Shown here in pieces: positions 1-6,056 of a stretch of 13,380 nt of DNA (position 1 is its first letter; every line of letters begins with the position of its first letter). The notes below the pieces were generated by a model. The model did no database searches and was not told the origin of the DNA. It saw nothing but the letters and a program-made list of their open reading frames with translations. This stretch comes from an uncultured Clostridia bacterium (GTDB lineage Bacteria; Bacillota; Clostridia; Christensenellales; Borkfalkiaceae). The stretch covers positions 1-13,380 of the forward strand of contig CANQUY010000042.1 in the NCBI GenBank assembly GCA_947627125.1, read 5' to 3'. The position numbers were made by a program, and so were the translations under genes.

Positions 1-290
1 ACGGGCGGAATATCGTCAAAATATTTGATCTCCGCAAGCGCAATGAGCATGATCGCCCGATCCACCGCAAAGATACGATAGTCGGGATAGCGCGTGGTCC
101 TCTCGGATATGATCGAAAGGAATTCCTCTTTGTGTGCGTTCACGCAGTCGATGAGCGCCTTCGCAAACGAGGAATCCTCCTCCGACAGATGATCATGACG
201 AAAGACGGATCGGCGGAGCTCCCCGTCGTCCTCATGAAAGAGATCTGAAAATATGACCTTGAATGCCGCTTCCCGTGCGTCGCTTCTCAT
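1..290 (-). CDS. nusB: Transcription antitermination factor NusB, 5' part (cut by window edge)
   Basis: NusB binds boxA RNA together with NusE (S10) and supports antitermination of rRNA operons. About 96 N-terminal residues are visible. The helical NusB pattern can be read: an N-terminal R-x-x-A-x-x-x-x-F segment near residues 5-14, an acidic stretch, and the typical 'R..D.RI.AVDRAIMLIALAEIKYF' type of helix near residues 74-93, followed by D-D-I-P-P-V, where the family has its conserved IP-x-x-V. The start is ATG at 288-290, with AGGAG about six bases upstream. It follows the yqhY-like gene by 49 bases, and yqhY-nusB is a known neighbour pair in Bacillus. A hairpin lies in the gap. The C-terminal half lies outside the window. 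Confidence 0.86.
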   Translation of the reverse strand, partial: MRSDAREAAFKVIFSDLFHEDDGELRRSVFRHDHLSEEDSSFAKALIDCVNAHKEEFLSIISERTTRYPDYRIFAVDRAIMLIALAEIKYFDDIPP

Positions 291-310
291 ACTTTTCTCC
301 TAAAGTAAGA

Positions 311-337
311 TTTCCCCCTGTCATTGCAAGGGGGAAA
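311..337 (-). promoter_or_regulatory. Intercistronic hairpin between yqhY-like gene and nusB
   Basis: Perfect 8-bp arms (TTTCCCCC at 311-318, GGGGGAAA at 330-337) enclose an 11-base loop. There is no run of U after the stem on the minus strand, so it is not a typical terminator. It may be a processing or stabilising element, or a weak attenuator that sets nusB expression relative to the upstream gene. The stem is seen in the sequence; its role is inferred. Confidence 0.45.
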
Positions 338-339
338 CT

Positions 340-720
340 TCAATTATTATTTACCGTATCCTCTTGGACCGTCTGCTCGGCGGAACTCTCGGGCTGTGCG
401 GCGTCGGGGAAAACAACGCTCTGCACATGCACATCCACTTTGGCGATCTTGTACTTTGTCATGGACTCGACCATCTGTTTGATATTCTGCTGGATGCGAT
501 AGGCGAGTTCGGGAACCTTATATCCGTAGTGGGCGATCACGGAAATGTCCACGAAGATCCCCTCCTTTTCAAAGCAGAGCTTGATGCCCTTGCTCTTGGA
601 GGGAACGAGCTCGATGCCCTCCGTTTCCTGCAGACTCAGGACGACGATCCCGCTCACGATATCGGAATTATAGGTGATTTTCCCCTTTTGGCCGTTCGGA
701 TTATATTTGATGCTTGCCAT
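340..720 (-). CDS. yqhY: Asp23/Gls24 family protein, YqhY-like
   Basis: The 126-residue protein has the Asp23/Gls24 (DUF322) fold pattern. An N-terminal strand 'G.ITYNSDIVSGIVVLSLQETEGI' is followed by an 'EGIFVDISVIAHYGYKVPELAYRIQQNIK' segment and a 'KVDVHVQSVVF' strand. The tail (about residues 106-126) is acidic, rich in Gln, Ser and Asn, and probably disordered. YqhY in Bacillus is a cytosolic protein linked to lipid synthesis control and lies next to accBC and nusB. Here it sits directly between spoIIIAH and nusB, and accB/accC are absent. The start is ATG at 718-720, with AAAGGAG five bases upstream. It has its own extended -10 promoter, so it need not depend on sporulation transcription. 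Family assignment is secure; the YqhY orthology rests mainly on gene order. Confidence 0.85.
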   Translation of the reverse strand: MASIKYNPNGQKGKITYNSDIVSGIVVLSLQETEGIELVPSKSKGIKLCFEKEGIFVDISVIAHYGYKVPELAYRIQQNIKQMVESMTKYKIAKVDVHVQSVVFPDAAQPESSAEQTVQEDTVNNN

Positions 721-739
721 AATAGCTCCTTTGAAGCCT

Positions 740-769
740 ATTATAGCACATTCTTTTAGAATTTACCAC
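740..769 (-). promoter_or_regulatory. Sigma-A-type promoter of yqhY-like gene and nusB (extended -10)
   Basis: On the minus strand a TATAAT (740-745) is preceded by TGC, which gives an extended -10 (TGnTATAAT). The -35 region (TGGTAA at 17 bases) is weak. The predicted start near 733 leaves a leader of about 13 bases that carries the AAAGGAG ribosome site (726-732). I see no convincing terminator after spoIIIAH, so read-through from the spore operon is also possible. Confidence 0.55.
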
Positions 770-778
770 TGTTTTTTC

Positions 779-1264
779 TTAACTTTCTGCATAAACGGGC
801 ATAATTATTACATTTCCGTTGCGGACATTGTATTCAATTTCGAGCGCATAGAAGATTTTTGTGATATTGTCCTCGGTGAGCTCGTCGGAATTGACGAATA
901 CGTTGATATTGTTTGCATCCGTGATGGTGACGGCGGCGTCCGAGAAACCGATGGCCTTGATGATGGATTCGAGCACGAGTTCATCCTCCATGAGTTCGAC
1001 AAGGTCCTGCTTCTTTGCGACGGCCTCCGTATATTCCGCCGAATCCTTGGCATATGCCGCGATGACGCTGTCGAGCTGGACGAGCTCTTCGCTGCGCGTG
1101 GAGTTGCGGGTATCTCTGTACGTCGTGAAGTAGGTCGCCTTGACGGCGGCGCTGCCGTCAACGGGGGTGTTCTGCGTGCCCGCAAGGACGAAGTTGACAA
1201 CGGCAACTACGGCGAGCAGCAGGACGAGGGTGGACATGATCGCGATCTTTTTTGTGTTGGACAT
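779..1264 (-). CDS. spoIIIAH: Stage III sporulation protein AH
   Basis: SpoIIIAH is a mother-cell membrane protein. Its extracytoplasmic YscJ/FliF-like ring-building domain binds forespore SpoIIQ to form the intercellular channel. The 161-residue product shows one N-terminal membrane segment (about 7-28), then a charged, probably helical linker (about 50-95) with 'SAEYTEAVAKKQDLVELMEDE', and an alpha/beta ring domain in the C-terminal half ending 'YNVRNGNVIIMPVY'. It is shorter than Bacillus SpoIIIAH (about 218 residues), mainly in the linker. AAGGAGAT lies eight bases before the ATG at 1262-1264. It is the last gene of the spoIIIA operon and is separated from spoIIIAG by 29 bases, the widest gap in the operon. 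Confidence 0.9.
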   Translation of the reverse strand: MSNTKKIAIMSTLVLLLAVVAVVNFVLAGTQNTPVDGSAAVKATYFTTYRDTRNSTRSEELVQLDSVIAAYAKDSAEYTEAVAKKQDLVELMEDELVLESIIKAIGFSDAAVTITDANNINVFVNSDELTEDNITKIFYALEIEYNVRNGNVIIMPVYAES

Positions 1265-1293
1265 GGTTTTATCTCCTTACTACAATAATTTCC

Positions 1294-1641
1294 TTATTTT
1301 CCGGCGGGGTAGACGAGAATATCCCGCGTTCTGAGGGAGAGTGCGCTTGCGGCGACCTCCATGAGTCTTGTGCGGAGCAGGATCCCGTCCTCCCCCTTGA
1401 ATATGACGACTGCGCTAACGGGCTTCCCCTCCTGTTCGGTGATCATGACGGTTGCGGACTTCACGCCCTCGATCTCCTCGAGGAGGACGCTCAGACGTCT
1501 TTCCTGTTCGGTCGCCTCATAGGCGGAAGGAGTGCTTGGGCGGAAAAAGACAAAATAGACGAGGAGAAGCAGGAGGAGCGCGGCCGCCCCGATGAGGGCG
1601 AGGCGGAAGGTCTTATTTTTGAACATTTCGCGGATCTTCAC
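1294..1641 (-). CDS. spoIIIAG: Stage III sporulation protein AG, unusually short
   Basis: SpoIIIAG forms a ring in the mother-cell half of the forespore channel. The 115-residue product has a membrane segment at about 13-33, a short linker, and a compact ring-building fold at about 46-112: helix (QERRLSVLLEEIEGV), strand (SATVMITE), strand (VSAVVIFKG), helix (LRTRLMEVAASAL) and strand (DILVYP). Bacillus SpoIIIAG is about twice as long and carries extra beta structure within this fold; only about seven residues (EQEGKPV) join the two strands here. The start is GTG at 1639-1641. It overlaps the spoIIIAF stop as GTGA and has GGAGG ten bases upstream. An in-frame ATG at 1624-1626 is the alternative, with poorer spacing. 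Longer upstream extensions in this frame run through spoIIIAF and are not used. Confidence 0.85.
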   Translation of the reverse strand: MKIREMFKNKTFRLALIGAAALLLLLLVYFVFFRPSTPSAYEATEQERRLSVLLEEIEGVKSATVMITEQEGKPVSAVVIFKGEDGILLRTRLMEVAASALSLRTRDILVYPAGK

Positions 1642-2096
1642 CCTTCTCCGACCTCCACCTCGCAGCCGTACCGCTCCAAAAGCCGCACTCTTGCCGCAGA
1701 CATTATATCTATATGACTTTCTTCCCCGTTTATTCCGAAATCGGTGACCCTCACGACGATTTTTTGATAGGAGAAATCGTCGGAAGAACGCGAAACGAGG
1801 ACGGACGTTCCCACGCCGTACTCCTTTGTCATCCATGCGGAGATCTCCGCTTCGTCTGCCTCAGAGAGCTTCATGGCGTATATCCTCAAAAAGCTATCGT
1901 CCTCTTTGAGCTCCGCGCTCGGGAAGAATGTTTCGGGATCCTTTGCGAAGCGGACAAAGGGTGAAATGAGAACGACAAAGATAAACAGGCGGGAGATGGA
2001 CTTCACAAACTTCCCCATCTTCCCGCTCGGGGCAATGATGGAAATGACGGCGGAGATCAAAATGACGCCCGCAACGCTCAGCACATACCCCTCCAT
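1638..2096 (-). CDS. spoIIIAF: Stage III sporulation protein AF
   Basis: SpoIIIAF is a mother-cell membrane protein of the SpoIIIA complex whose soluble domain also adopts a ring-building fold. The 152-residue product has two membrane segments (about 4-23 and 33-50). A soluble C-terminal domain follows, with 'EISAWMTKEYGV', 'YQKIVVRVTDFGI' and 'DIMSAARVRLLERYGCEVEV'. Bacillus SpoIIIAF is about 206 residues, so this is a shorter version. The start is ATG at 2094-2096, whose A is the last base of the spoIIIAE stop (TGATG overlap). This implies translational coupling. Its own stop overlaps the spoIIIAG GTG. Upstream in-frame codons lie inside spoIIIAE and are rejected as starts. Confidence 0.87.
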   Translation of the reverse strand: MEGYVLSVAGVILISAVISIIAPSGKMGKFVKSISRLFIFVVLISPFVRFAKDPETFFPSAELKEDDSFLRIYAMKLSEADEAEISAWMTKEYGVGTSVLVSRSSDDFSYQKIVVRVTDFGINGEESHIDIMSAARVRLLERYGCEVEVGEG

Positions 2097-3301
2097 CAGA
2101 AAAACACCCCCGACGAGCAAACCAACAGCAAGATCGAAAGAAAGTACAGAAAGGCGATACAGAGCAGGCCCGCGAGGAAAAAACTGCAGTCCCCCGCAAG
2201 ACGGGACAAAAACGCGGAGATCTTGCCCCCGACGGGCTCCGTCGCCGCCGCGGCCATCCGTAGAAAGAGCTGAAAGACCACAAACAGGAGCACGGGACGG
2301 AGGATGGTCCCGAAGAGCAGAAAGACCGCAAAGGAGCCGAGCGCATTCTTGATGAGAGAACTCCCCGCGACGACAAGTTCCACCCCGCCCGACAGGAATC
2401 CGCCGACGAGAGGCACGGAACCCGAAAGGACGTACTTCGCCGCCTTGAGCGAGATCCCATCGTACTGCGCTGCGGCCATCCCCTGTACCGTCAAAAAGAT
2501 TGAAAAGAGCCCCAAGGTTAGTCCTATCAGCCACTTATTGACGCTCTTAAAGAGCTCACCGAGCTTTTCTGTGCGCACTTCCTCCGAGAGATTTCCCACA
2601 AAAGCGAGAACGATGACGACGACGGAAGTCGGCAGGACGACGGAGGTAAAAAGTTCGCAGATCCCCCCGCTCATGAACGCCACGGCGGGACGGAAGATCC
2701 CCACCGATACCGCGCCCCCGCTTGCCGCCATGAGGGTGAGAAGGAGCGGATAGACGAGCTCCATCTGCCGCTGCATGGAGGAAATTGCCGAAAAGCCCGC
2801 ATCGAGCACCGAAATGAGGCATGCAAGCACGGCGGCGCCCACGGAAAGATAGCCCACGAAATGTATTATGTCTGACATAGTACTCTGCAAAAGCTCACTT
2901 TTCGCAGAATTGAGGATACCGCAGAGGAGTGTCACGGCCAAAATGATCGCAAATGCGGGAAGCATGATCTTCCCCTCATCCCAAATGAGAGATAATACCG
3001 CGCCCGATAGAGAGCTGTAATCGAGATCGAGATCCCCCGTGATGACGCCGAGAAGTTTATCTTTGACCGAGATCCCGCGGAATGACGAAAGGGAATCGAG
3101 ATAATTTTGCAGCTCCTCCGTATCGAGCGCGCCGATAAGGTCCTTGATGTTCTCATTGAGCAGGTCGGAAGCGGCTTGCTCTCCCTCCGATTTGCCGCTT
3201 GCGCTTGCATGAATGCCAACCCCGAGGCTCAGCAAAAACAGAAACAGCAGACCCAAGGCGAGAATCAGGACCCTTTTCCGTCCCCGCTTCCGCCCCATCA
3301 T
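2096..3301 (-). CDS. spoIIIAE: Stage III sporulation protein AE
   Basis: SpoIIIAE is the large polytopic membrane protein of the SpoIIIA channel complex. The 401-residue length matches the family (about 400). It begins with a basic segment and a signal-like hydrophobic stretch (about 10-33). A soluble helical region follows, with 'LIGALDTEELQNYLDSL' and 'FRGISVKDKLLGVITGD', and then a series of membrane segments from about residue 115 to the end. The family-typical 'SLKAAKYVLSGSVPLVGGFLSGGVELVVAGSSLIKNALG' type of region is near residues 295-335. The start chosen is the first of two adjacent ATGs (3299-3301), which overlaps the spoIIIAD stop as ATGA. A longer in-frame extension to 3388 lies within spoIIIAD and is not credible. 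Confidence 0.93.
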   Translation of the reverse strand: MMGRKRGRKRVLILALGLLFLFLLSLGVGIHASASGKSEGEQAASDLLNENIKDLIGALDTEELQNYLDSLSSFRGISVKDKLLGVITGDLDLDYSSLSGAVLSLIWDEGKIMLPAFAIILAVTLLCGILNSAKSELLQSTMSDIIHFVGYLSVGAAVLACLISVLDAGFSAISSMQRQMELVYPLLLTLMAASGGAVSVGIFRPAVAFMSGGICELFTSVVLPTSVVVIVLAFVGNLSEEVRTEKLGELFKSVNKWLIGLTLGLFSIFLTVQGMAAAQYDGISLKAAKYVLSGSVPLVGGFLSGGVELVVAGSSLIKNALGSFAVFLLFGTILRPVLLFVVFQLFLRMAAAATEPVGGKISAFLSRLAGDCSFFLAGLLCIAFLYFLSILLLVCSSGVFF

Positions 3302-3693
3302 CCGATATACCCCAAAAGTTGTTTGATGAGCGTCAAAACGCTCTCCAAAATGGGGATCGCAAGCACTAAAATGAGTACTTTTCCGCAAAAGATGAGCTTG
3401 TCCGCCACGGAATTTTGCCCAAAGTCATTCAGGATCCCCGCGCTGAATTCCACGAGGTAGCCGATCCCCACCATTTTCAGCAGTATTTTAATGAGGGAGG
3501 AATTCAGCCCCGCCTCGTCGGCAATGTCGCCGAAGATCGCAACGGTCCCCTTGAGCATTTCAAACACAAAGAGCAACAGAATGATGGAACCCGCCACCGT
3601 CACGGCAAAGGCGAGTTCGGGCTTCGTCCCCTTCAGGATCAGCGCGGCGACGGCGGTCACAAATGCGATCCCGACAAGCTGGAATATCTGCAT
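3298..3693 (-). CDS. spoIIIAD: Stage III sporulation protein AD
   Basis: SpoIIIAD is a small integral membrane protein of the SpoIIIA complex. SpoIIIAC and SpoIIIAD are related to each other. The product has 131 residues, the usual length, with four or so hydrophobic segments: about 3-20, 28-48, 77-95 and 105-128. 'MQIFQLVGIAFVTAVAALILKGTKPELAF' and 'LLKMVGIGYLVEFSAGILNDFGQNSVADKLIFCGKV' regions match the family pattern. The start is ATG at 3691-3693, with CGGAG nine bases upstream. The ORF extends 12 codons further upstream into spoIIIAC, but this start is better placed. Only one base separates it from the spoIIIAC stop, and its own stop overlaps the spoIIIAE ATG. Confidence 0.93.
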   Translation of the reverse strand: MQIFQLVGIAFVTAVAALILKGTKPELAFAVTVAGSIILLLFVFEMLKGTVAIFGDIADEAGLNSSLIKILLKMVGIGYLVEFSAGILNDFGQNSVADKLIFCGKVLILVLAIPILESVLTLIKQLLGYIG

Positions 3694-3694
3694 G

Positions 3695-3892
3695 TCAGTA
3701 CACTCCGAAGATGGTTTGAATTGCGTCAAAGAGGTCCCCGATCATCGTCACGGCCACCATGAGCGCGATCACGAGCCCGACGATGGAAACGACGGTGGAG
3801 ATATCCTCTCTTTCAGATCTTTTCAGCACCTGACATACGACGGTGACGATGATGCCGATGGCGGCAAGTTTGAAGATGATCGATATATCCAT
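3695..3892 (-). CDS. spoIIIAC: Stage III sporulation protein AC
   Basis: SpoIIIAC is a tiny two-pass membrane protein of the spore channel complex. The product has 65 residues (family about 66-68), with membrane segments at about 5-23 and 33-55 around the basic loop 'KRSEREDI'. The start is ATG at 3890-3892, three bases after the spoIIIAB stop. No Shine-Dalgarno sequence is visible before it (the upstream bases are ATATAGCGT), so translation probably depends on ribosomes arriving from spoIIIAB. Length, order in the operon and hydrophobic pattern all agree. Confidence 0.92.
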   Translation of the reverse strand: MDISIIFKLAAIGIIVTVVCQVLKRSEREDISTVVSIVGLVIALMVAVTMIGDLFDAIQTIFGVY

Positions 3893-3895
3893 ACG

Positions 3896-4351
3896 CTATA
3901 TGATAAGAATGACAAAGGCGAGCCCCGCGAGAAGTCCCAATTTGAGATACAGGCTTTGATGCTCCCGCGCCGCGCTCTCACTCTCCGACTTTTTCTCCTC
4001 AATGACCTGTTTCTTGGCCGAAAAATAGTTATTTTGGGAGAAGGAATCCCCCGCGCCGAGCATGTTGAGGTAATCCTCGCACTCTTTCCTCTCCTGTTCC
4101 GTCAGATAGGAGAGTTTCACCTCCCCGCCGCGGCGTTTCAAAAGATCGTAGAAATCTCCCTCCTCTCCGATCTCCCCGAAAAGTTCTTTCAGCGACCTGC
4201 GCGAGAAGGCAAGCTCATTGAGATACCGCTCATTAAAGGCATACATTTGGGCATAAAAGGCCCGCCTTGACCTGTATTTGGAGGAGGCAAGATAGCCGAG
4301 AAGGGTACAAAATGCAATGATGAGCGCGGAGAGCAGGAGCTTAAGCCACAT
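3896..4351 (-). CDS. spoIIIAB: Stage III sporulation protein AB
   Basis: SpoIIIAB is a membrane-anchored protein of the SpoIIIA complex, similar in design to GspF-like parts of secretion machines and thought to work with the SpoIIIAA ATPase. The 151-residue product has an N-terminal membrane segment (about 3-22) and a long helical cytoplasmic part. The latter includes 'YRSRRAFYAQMYAFNERYLNELAF' and 'LTEQERKECEDYLNMLGAGDSFSQNNYF', the family's characteristic region. A hydrophobic C-terminus (about 135-151) follows. GAGGGG precedes the ATG at 4349-4351. The first 11 bases overlap the end of spoIIIAA in another frame, which implies translational coupling. Confidence 0.92.
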   Translation of the reverse strand: MWLKLLLSALIIAFCTLLGYLASSKYRSRRAFYAQMYAFNERYLNELAFSRRSLKELFGEIGEEGDFYDLLKRRGGEVKLSYLTEQERKECEDYLNMLGAGDSFSQNNYFSAKKQVIEEKKSESESAAREHQSLYLKLGLLAGLAFVILII

Positions 4352-5177
4352 GATTCCCCTCTCTGTCCACGATCTTGTCCACAGCGCCGAGCCCGCTTAG
4401 GAGAACATAGCGGGAAAAGATCTTCTCGGGGACGTCCTCAAATCTCTTCAAATGTGCCGACGCAAACACATCGATCCCCGCCGCAAGGGCCCGCTTGACA
4501 GCCTTAAAATCCTCCGTCAGAAGTTCATCCGTGACGATGATATCGGGTCGGAGCGCCCTGATCCCCGCTGTAAAGGCGGTCAGCTTGTCCGCAAAACAGA
4601 TGATGTCGGCCGTTTCCCCCAATTCCCCCGCCGAAAGCTCTCCGCGCTCGTCGCTCACGAGGATATTTTGATTTGTTCTCTCCGAAACAAGGCGGCTGAG
4701 ATCCCGCAGGATCGTCGTTTTCCCCTCCCCGGGCGGCGAAAGGATGAGAACGGAACAGATCCCTTCCGCAAAACAGCGGCGGTAGATCTCCTCGGCGCAA
4801 CCGTGAATGGCATGCGGAATGCGGATGCAGAGCGAAGTCATGTGATTGACGGAAAGCACCTTTCCGCCGTCATAGACGTATGTGCCCGCAATGCCGATGC
4901 GTTCCCCCGCCCCGCCCGTCAGAAATCCCTGCCGCAGCTGGTTTTCGACGGCATAGACGGAGTGTCCGCTCGCGGCGAGAACAATGTCCTGTACCTCTTT
5001 TTGCGTGGGACGGAGCGCATTTCCCCTGCCGCAGACGCCGTTTTCATTCAAAAAGCAGAACGTACCCCCAAGGTTGACAAGGAGCGGCTTGTCCGCTCTC
5101 ACCCGAAGTTCGTAGAGCAAATCGAAATTGACGTGCCGCAGGGCAAGTTGCAGCCGCGGCGGAAGAAACTCCAACAT
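4341..5177 (-). CDS. spoIIIAA: Stage III sporulation protein AA (ATPase)
   Basis: SpoIIIAA is the cytosolic AAA-type secretion ATPase of the mother-cell channel complex. The 278-residue product (family about 300) has an N-terminal domain with 'YELRVRADKPLLVN' and 'GFLTGGAGERIGIAGTYV'. A P-loop PPGEGKTT lies at residues 148-155 with the catalytic Lys at 153. The family motif 'VSDERGEL' is at 174-181, and a Walker B-like 'IIVTDE' is at 213-218. First gene of the operon. The ATG at 5175-5177 has no Shine-Dalgarno sequence, and a sigma-E-type promoter lies so close that its predicted transcription start is the A of this ATG. No downstream in-frame start has a better ribosome site. The N-terminus agrees with the family, so translation from a leaderless mRNA is the simplest reading. 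Confidence 0.95.
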   Translation of the reverse strand: MLEFLPPRLQLALRHVNFDLLYELRVRADKPLLVNLGGTFCFLNENGVCGRGNALRPTQKEVQDIVLAASGHSVYAVENQLRQGFLTGGAGERIGIAGTYVYDGGKVLSVNHMTSLCIRIPHAIHGCAEEIYRRCFAEGICSVLILSPPGEGKTTILRDLSRLVSERTNQNILVSDERGELSAGELGETADIICFADKLTAFTAGIRALRPDIIVTDELLTEDFKAVKRALAAGIDVFASAHLKRFEDVPEKIFSRYVLLSGLGAVDKIVDREGNHVA

Positions 5178-5183
5178 CTCTAT

Positions 5184-5213
5184 ATGATATGAGAAAGGAT
5201 TTTTGAATATGAA
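5184..5213 (-). promoter_or_regulatory. Sigma-E-type promoter of the spoIIIA operon
   Basis: On the minus strand TTCATATT (5206-5213) and CATATCAT (5184-5191) are separated by 14 bases. The known mother-cell sigma-E pattern is roughly GTCATATT, 13-15 bases, CATACAAT, so the matches are 7/8 and 6/8. SpoIIIA operons are known to be sigma-E dependent. Seven bases after the -10 is the A of the spoIIIAA ATG. Confidence 0.72.
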
Positions 5214-5322
5214 AAGTCATGATAAGGGAGAAAGCGAAAAAGGCTTGAATTATCGCGGCATTTTCTATGTTTGAAAAGGAAATGCCCTTTTGCGGTGAGA
5301 ACGAATTGTTTGTATAACGTCG

Positions 5323-5351
5323 TTGACTTTTGAATCTGCGTGTAGTAGAAT
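5323..5351 (+). promoter_or_regulatory. Sigma-A promoter of the GNAT gene
   Basis: TTGACT (5323-5328) and TAGAAT (5346-5351) are separated by exactly 17 bases. The predicted start is near 5358, which gives a leader of about 75 bases to the ATG at 5433. It is divergent from the spoIIIA promoter, with about 110 bases between the two. Confidence 0.72.
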
Positions 5352-5432
5352 AAGAAAAACGATAAATCGGGATTCTGTCATCTTGAATCAAGGATTGGAA
5401 TATGCGATGAAGAGCGCCGGGGAGGTATATAA

Positions 5433-5948
5433 ATGAAAATACAGACAATAGAAACGCTGAGGCTGTACCTGCGAAGTTTCAAAAAAGAGGACGCACGATT
5501 TGCGATCGGCATTTGGAACGATCCTGAAATGGGCGAATATTTGCCGGACGAGGCCATGGAAGAGATCGACGAGAGTTATGTCAGGGAAATAGAGGCATTA
5601 TCCGAGGACGAGGACTGCTGTTACCTGATTTCCGAATTGAAAGATACACATGTAAGAATTGGAACCTGCAGCTTTATGGTAAGCGATAACGGAAGGACTT
5701 ATGATATTGCGTACTGCGTTCACAGAGATTATCAGAGAAACGGATATGCTACAGAGGCCGCAAAGGGCATGATTGATTATGCCGTCAGGCAGGGAGCAAA
5801 AAAGATTACTGTAAGAGTCAATAAGGAAAATATTGCGTCGAATAAGGTCGTAAGAAAACTTGGCTTTCAGGTGACGGGTGAAACCGCTTATAAGAAGCGC
5901 GGCACCGAGAAAGAATTTACGGATTATTTGTATGAATTGCAGGTGTAA
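5433..5948 (+). CDS. GNAT family N-acetyltransferase (RimJ/RimL-like)
   Basis: Transfers an acetyl group from acetyl-CoA to an amino group; the substrate cannot be told from sequence. The 171-residue length is normal for the RimJ/RimL-type branch. It opens with 'IETLRLYLRSFKKEDA', typical of that branch. The acetyl-CoA motif A is 'Q-R-N-G-Y-A' at 101-106, followed by the helix 'TEAAKGMIDYA'. Motif B is 'VNKENIASNKVVRKLGF' at 129-145, with the conserved Asn-x-x-Ser-x-x-(V)-x-x-K-x-G-F layout. GGGGAGGT lies seven bases before the ATG. It is the only plus-strand gene in the window and stands alone between its own promoter and a terminator. It is more A+T rich than the spoIIIA genes beside it, which hints at later insertion upstream of the operon. 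Confidence 0.9.
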   Translation: MKIQTIETLRLYLRSFKKEDARFAIGIWNDPEMGEYLPDEAMEEIDESYVREIEALSEDEDCCYLISELKDTHVRIGTCSFMVSDNGRTYDIAYCVHRDYQRNGYATEAAKGMIDYAVRQGAKKITVRVNKENIASNKVVRKLGFQVTGETAYKKRGTEKEFTDYLYELQV

Positions 5949-6020
5949 ATTCCAATTAAGCTCGTTGATATGTGAAGGCGCAGATAAATCAAAGAATTTT
6001 AAACTGCTATCGTTCCCAAC

Positions 6021-6052
6021 AAAAAAGACCTCCCGCAGGAGGCCTTTTTTTT
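6021..6052. terminator. Bidirectional rho-independent terminator
   Basis: A CCTCC/GGAGG stem with a CGCA loop, extended by a G-C pair beyond an A-C mismatch, is flanked by AAAAAA on the left and TTTTTTTT on the right. It can therefore end transcription in both directions. It sits between the converging GNAT gene (stop 5948) and the arabinofuranosidase gene (stop 6057-6059). Confidence 0.85.
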
Positions 6053-6056
6053 GAAA

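Noticed and set aside
3491..5192. Open frames of about 250 residues on the plus strand across spoIIIAA to spoIIIAD
   Set aside because: They are antisense to well-recognised spoIIIA genes and lack ribosome sites and family patterns.
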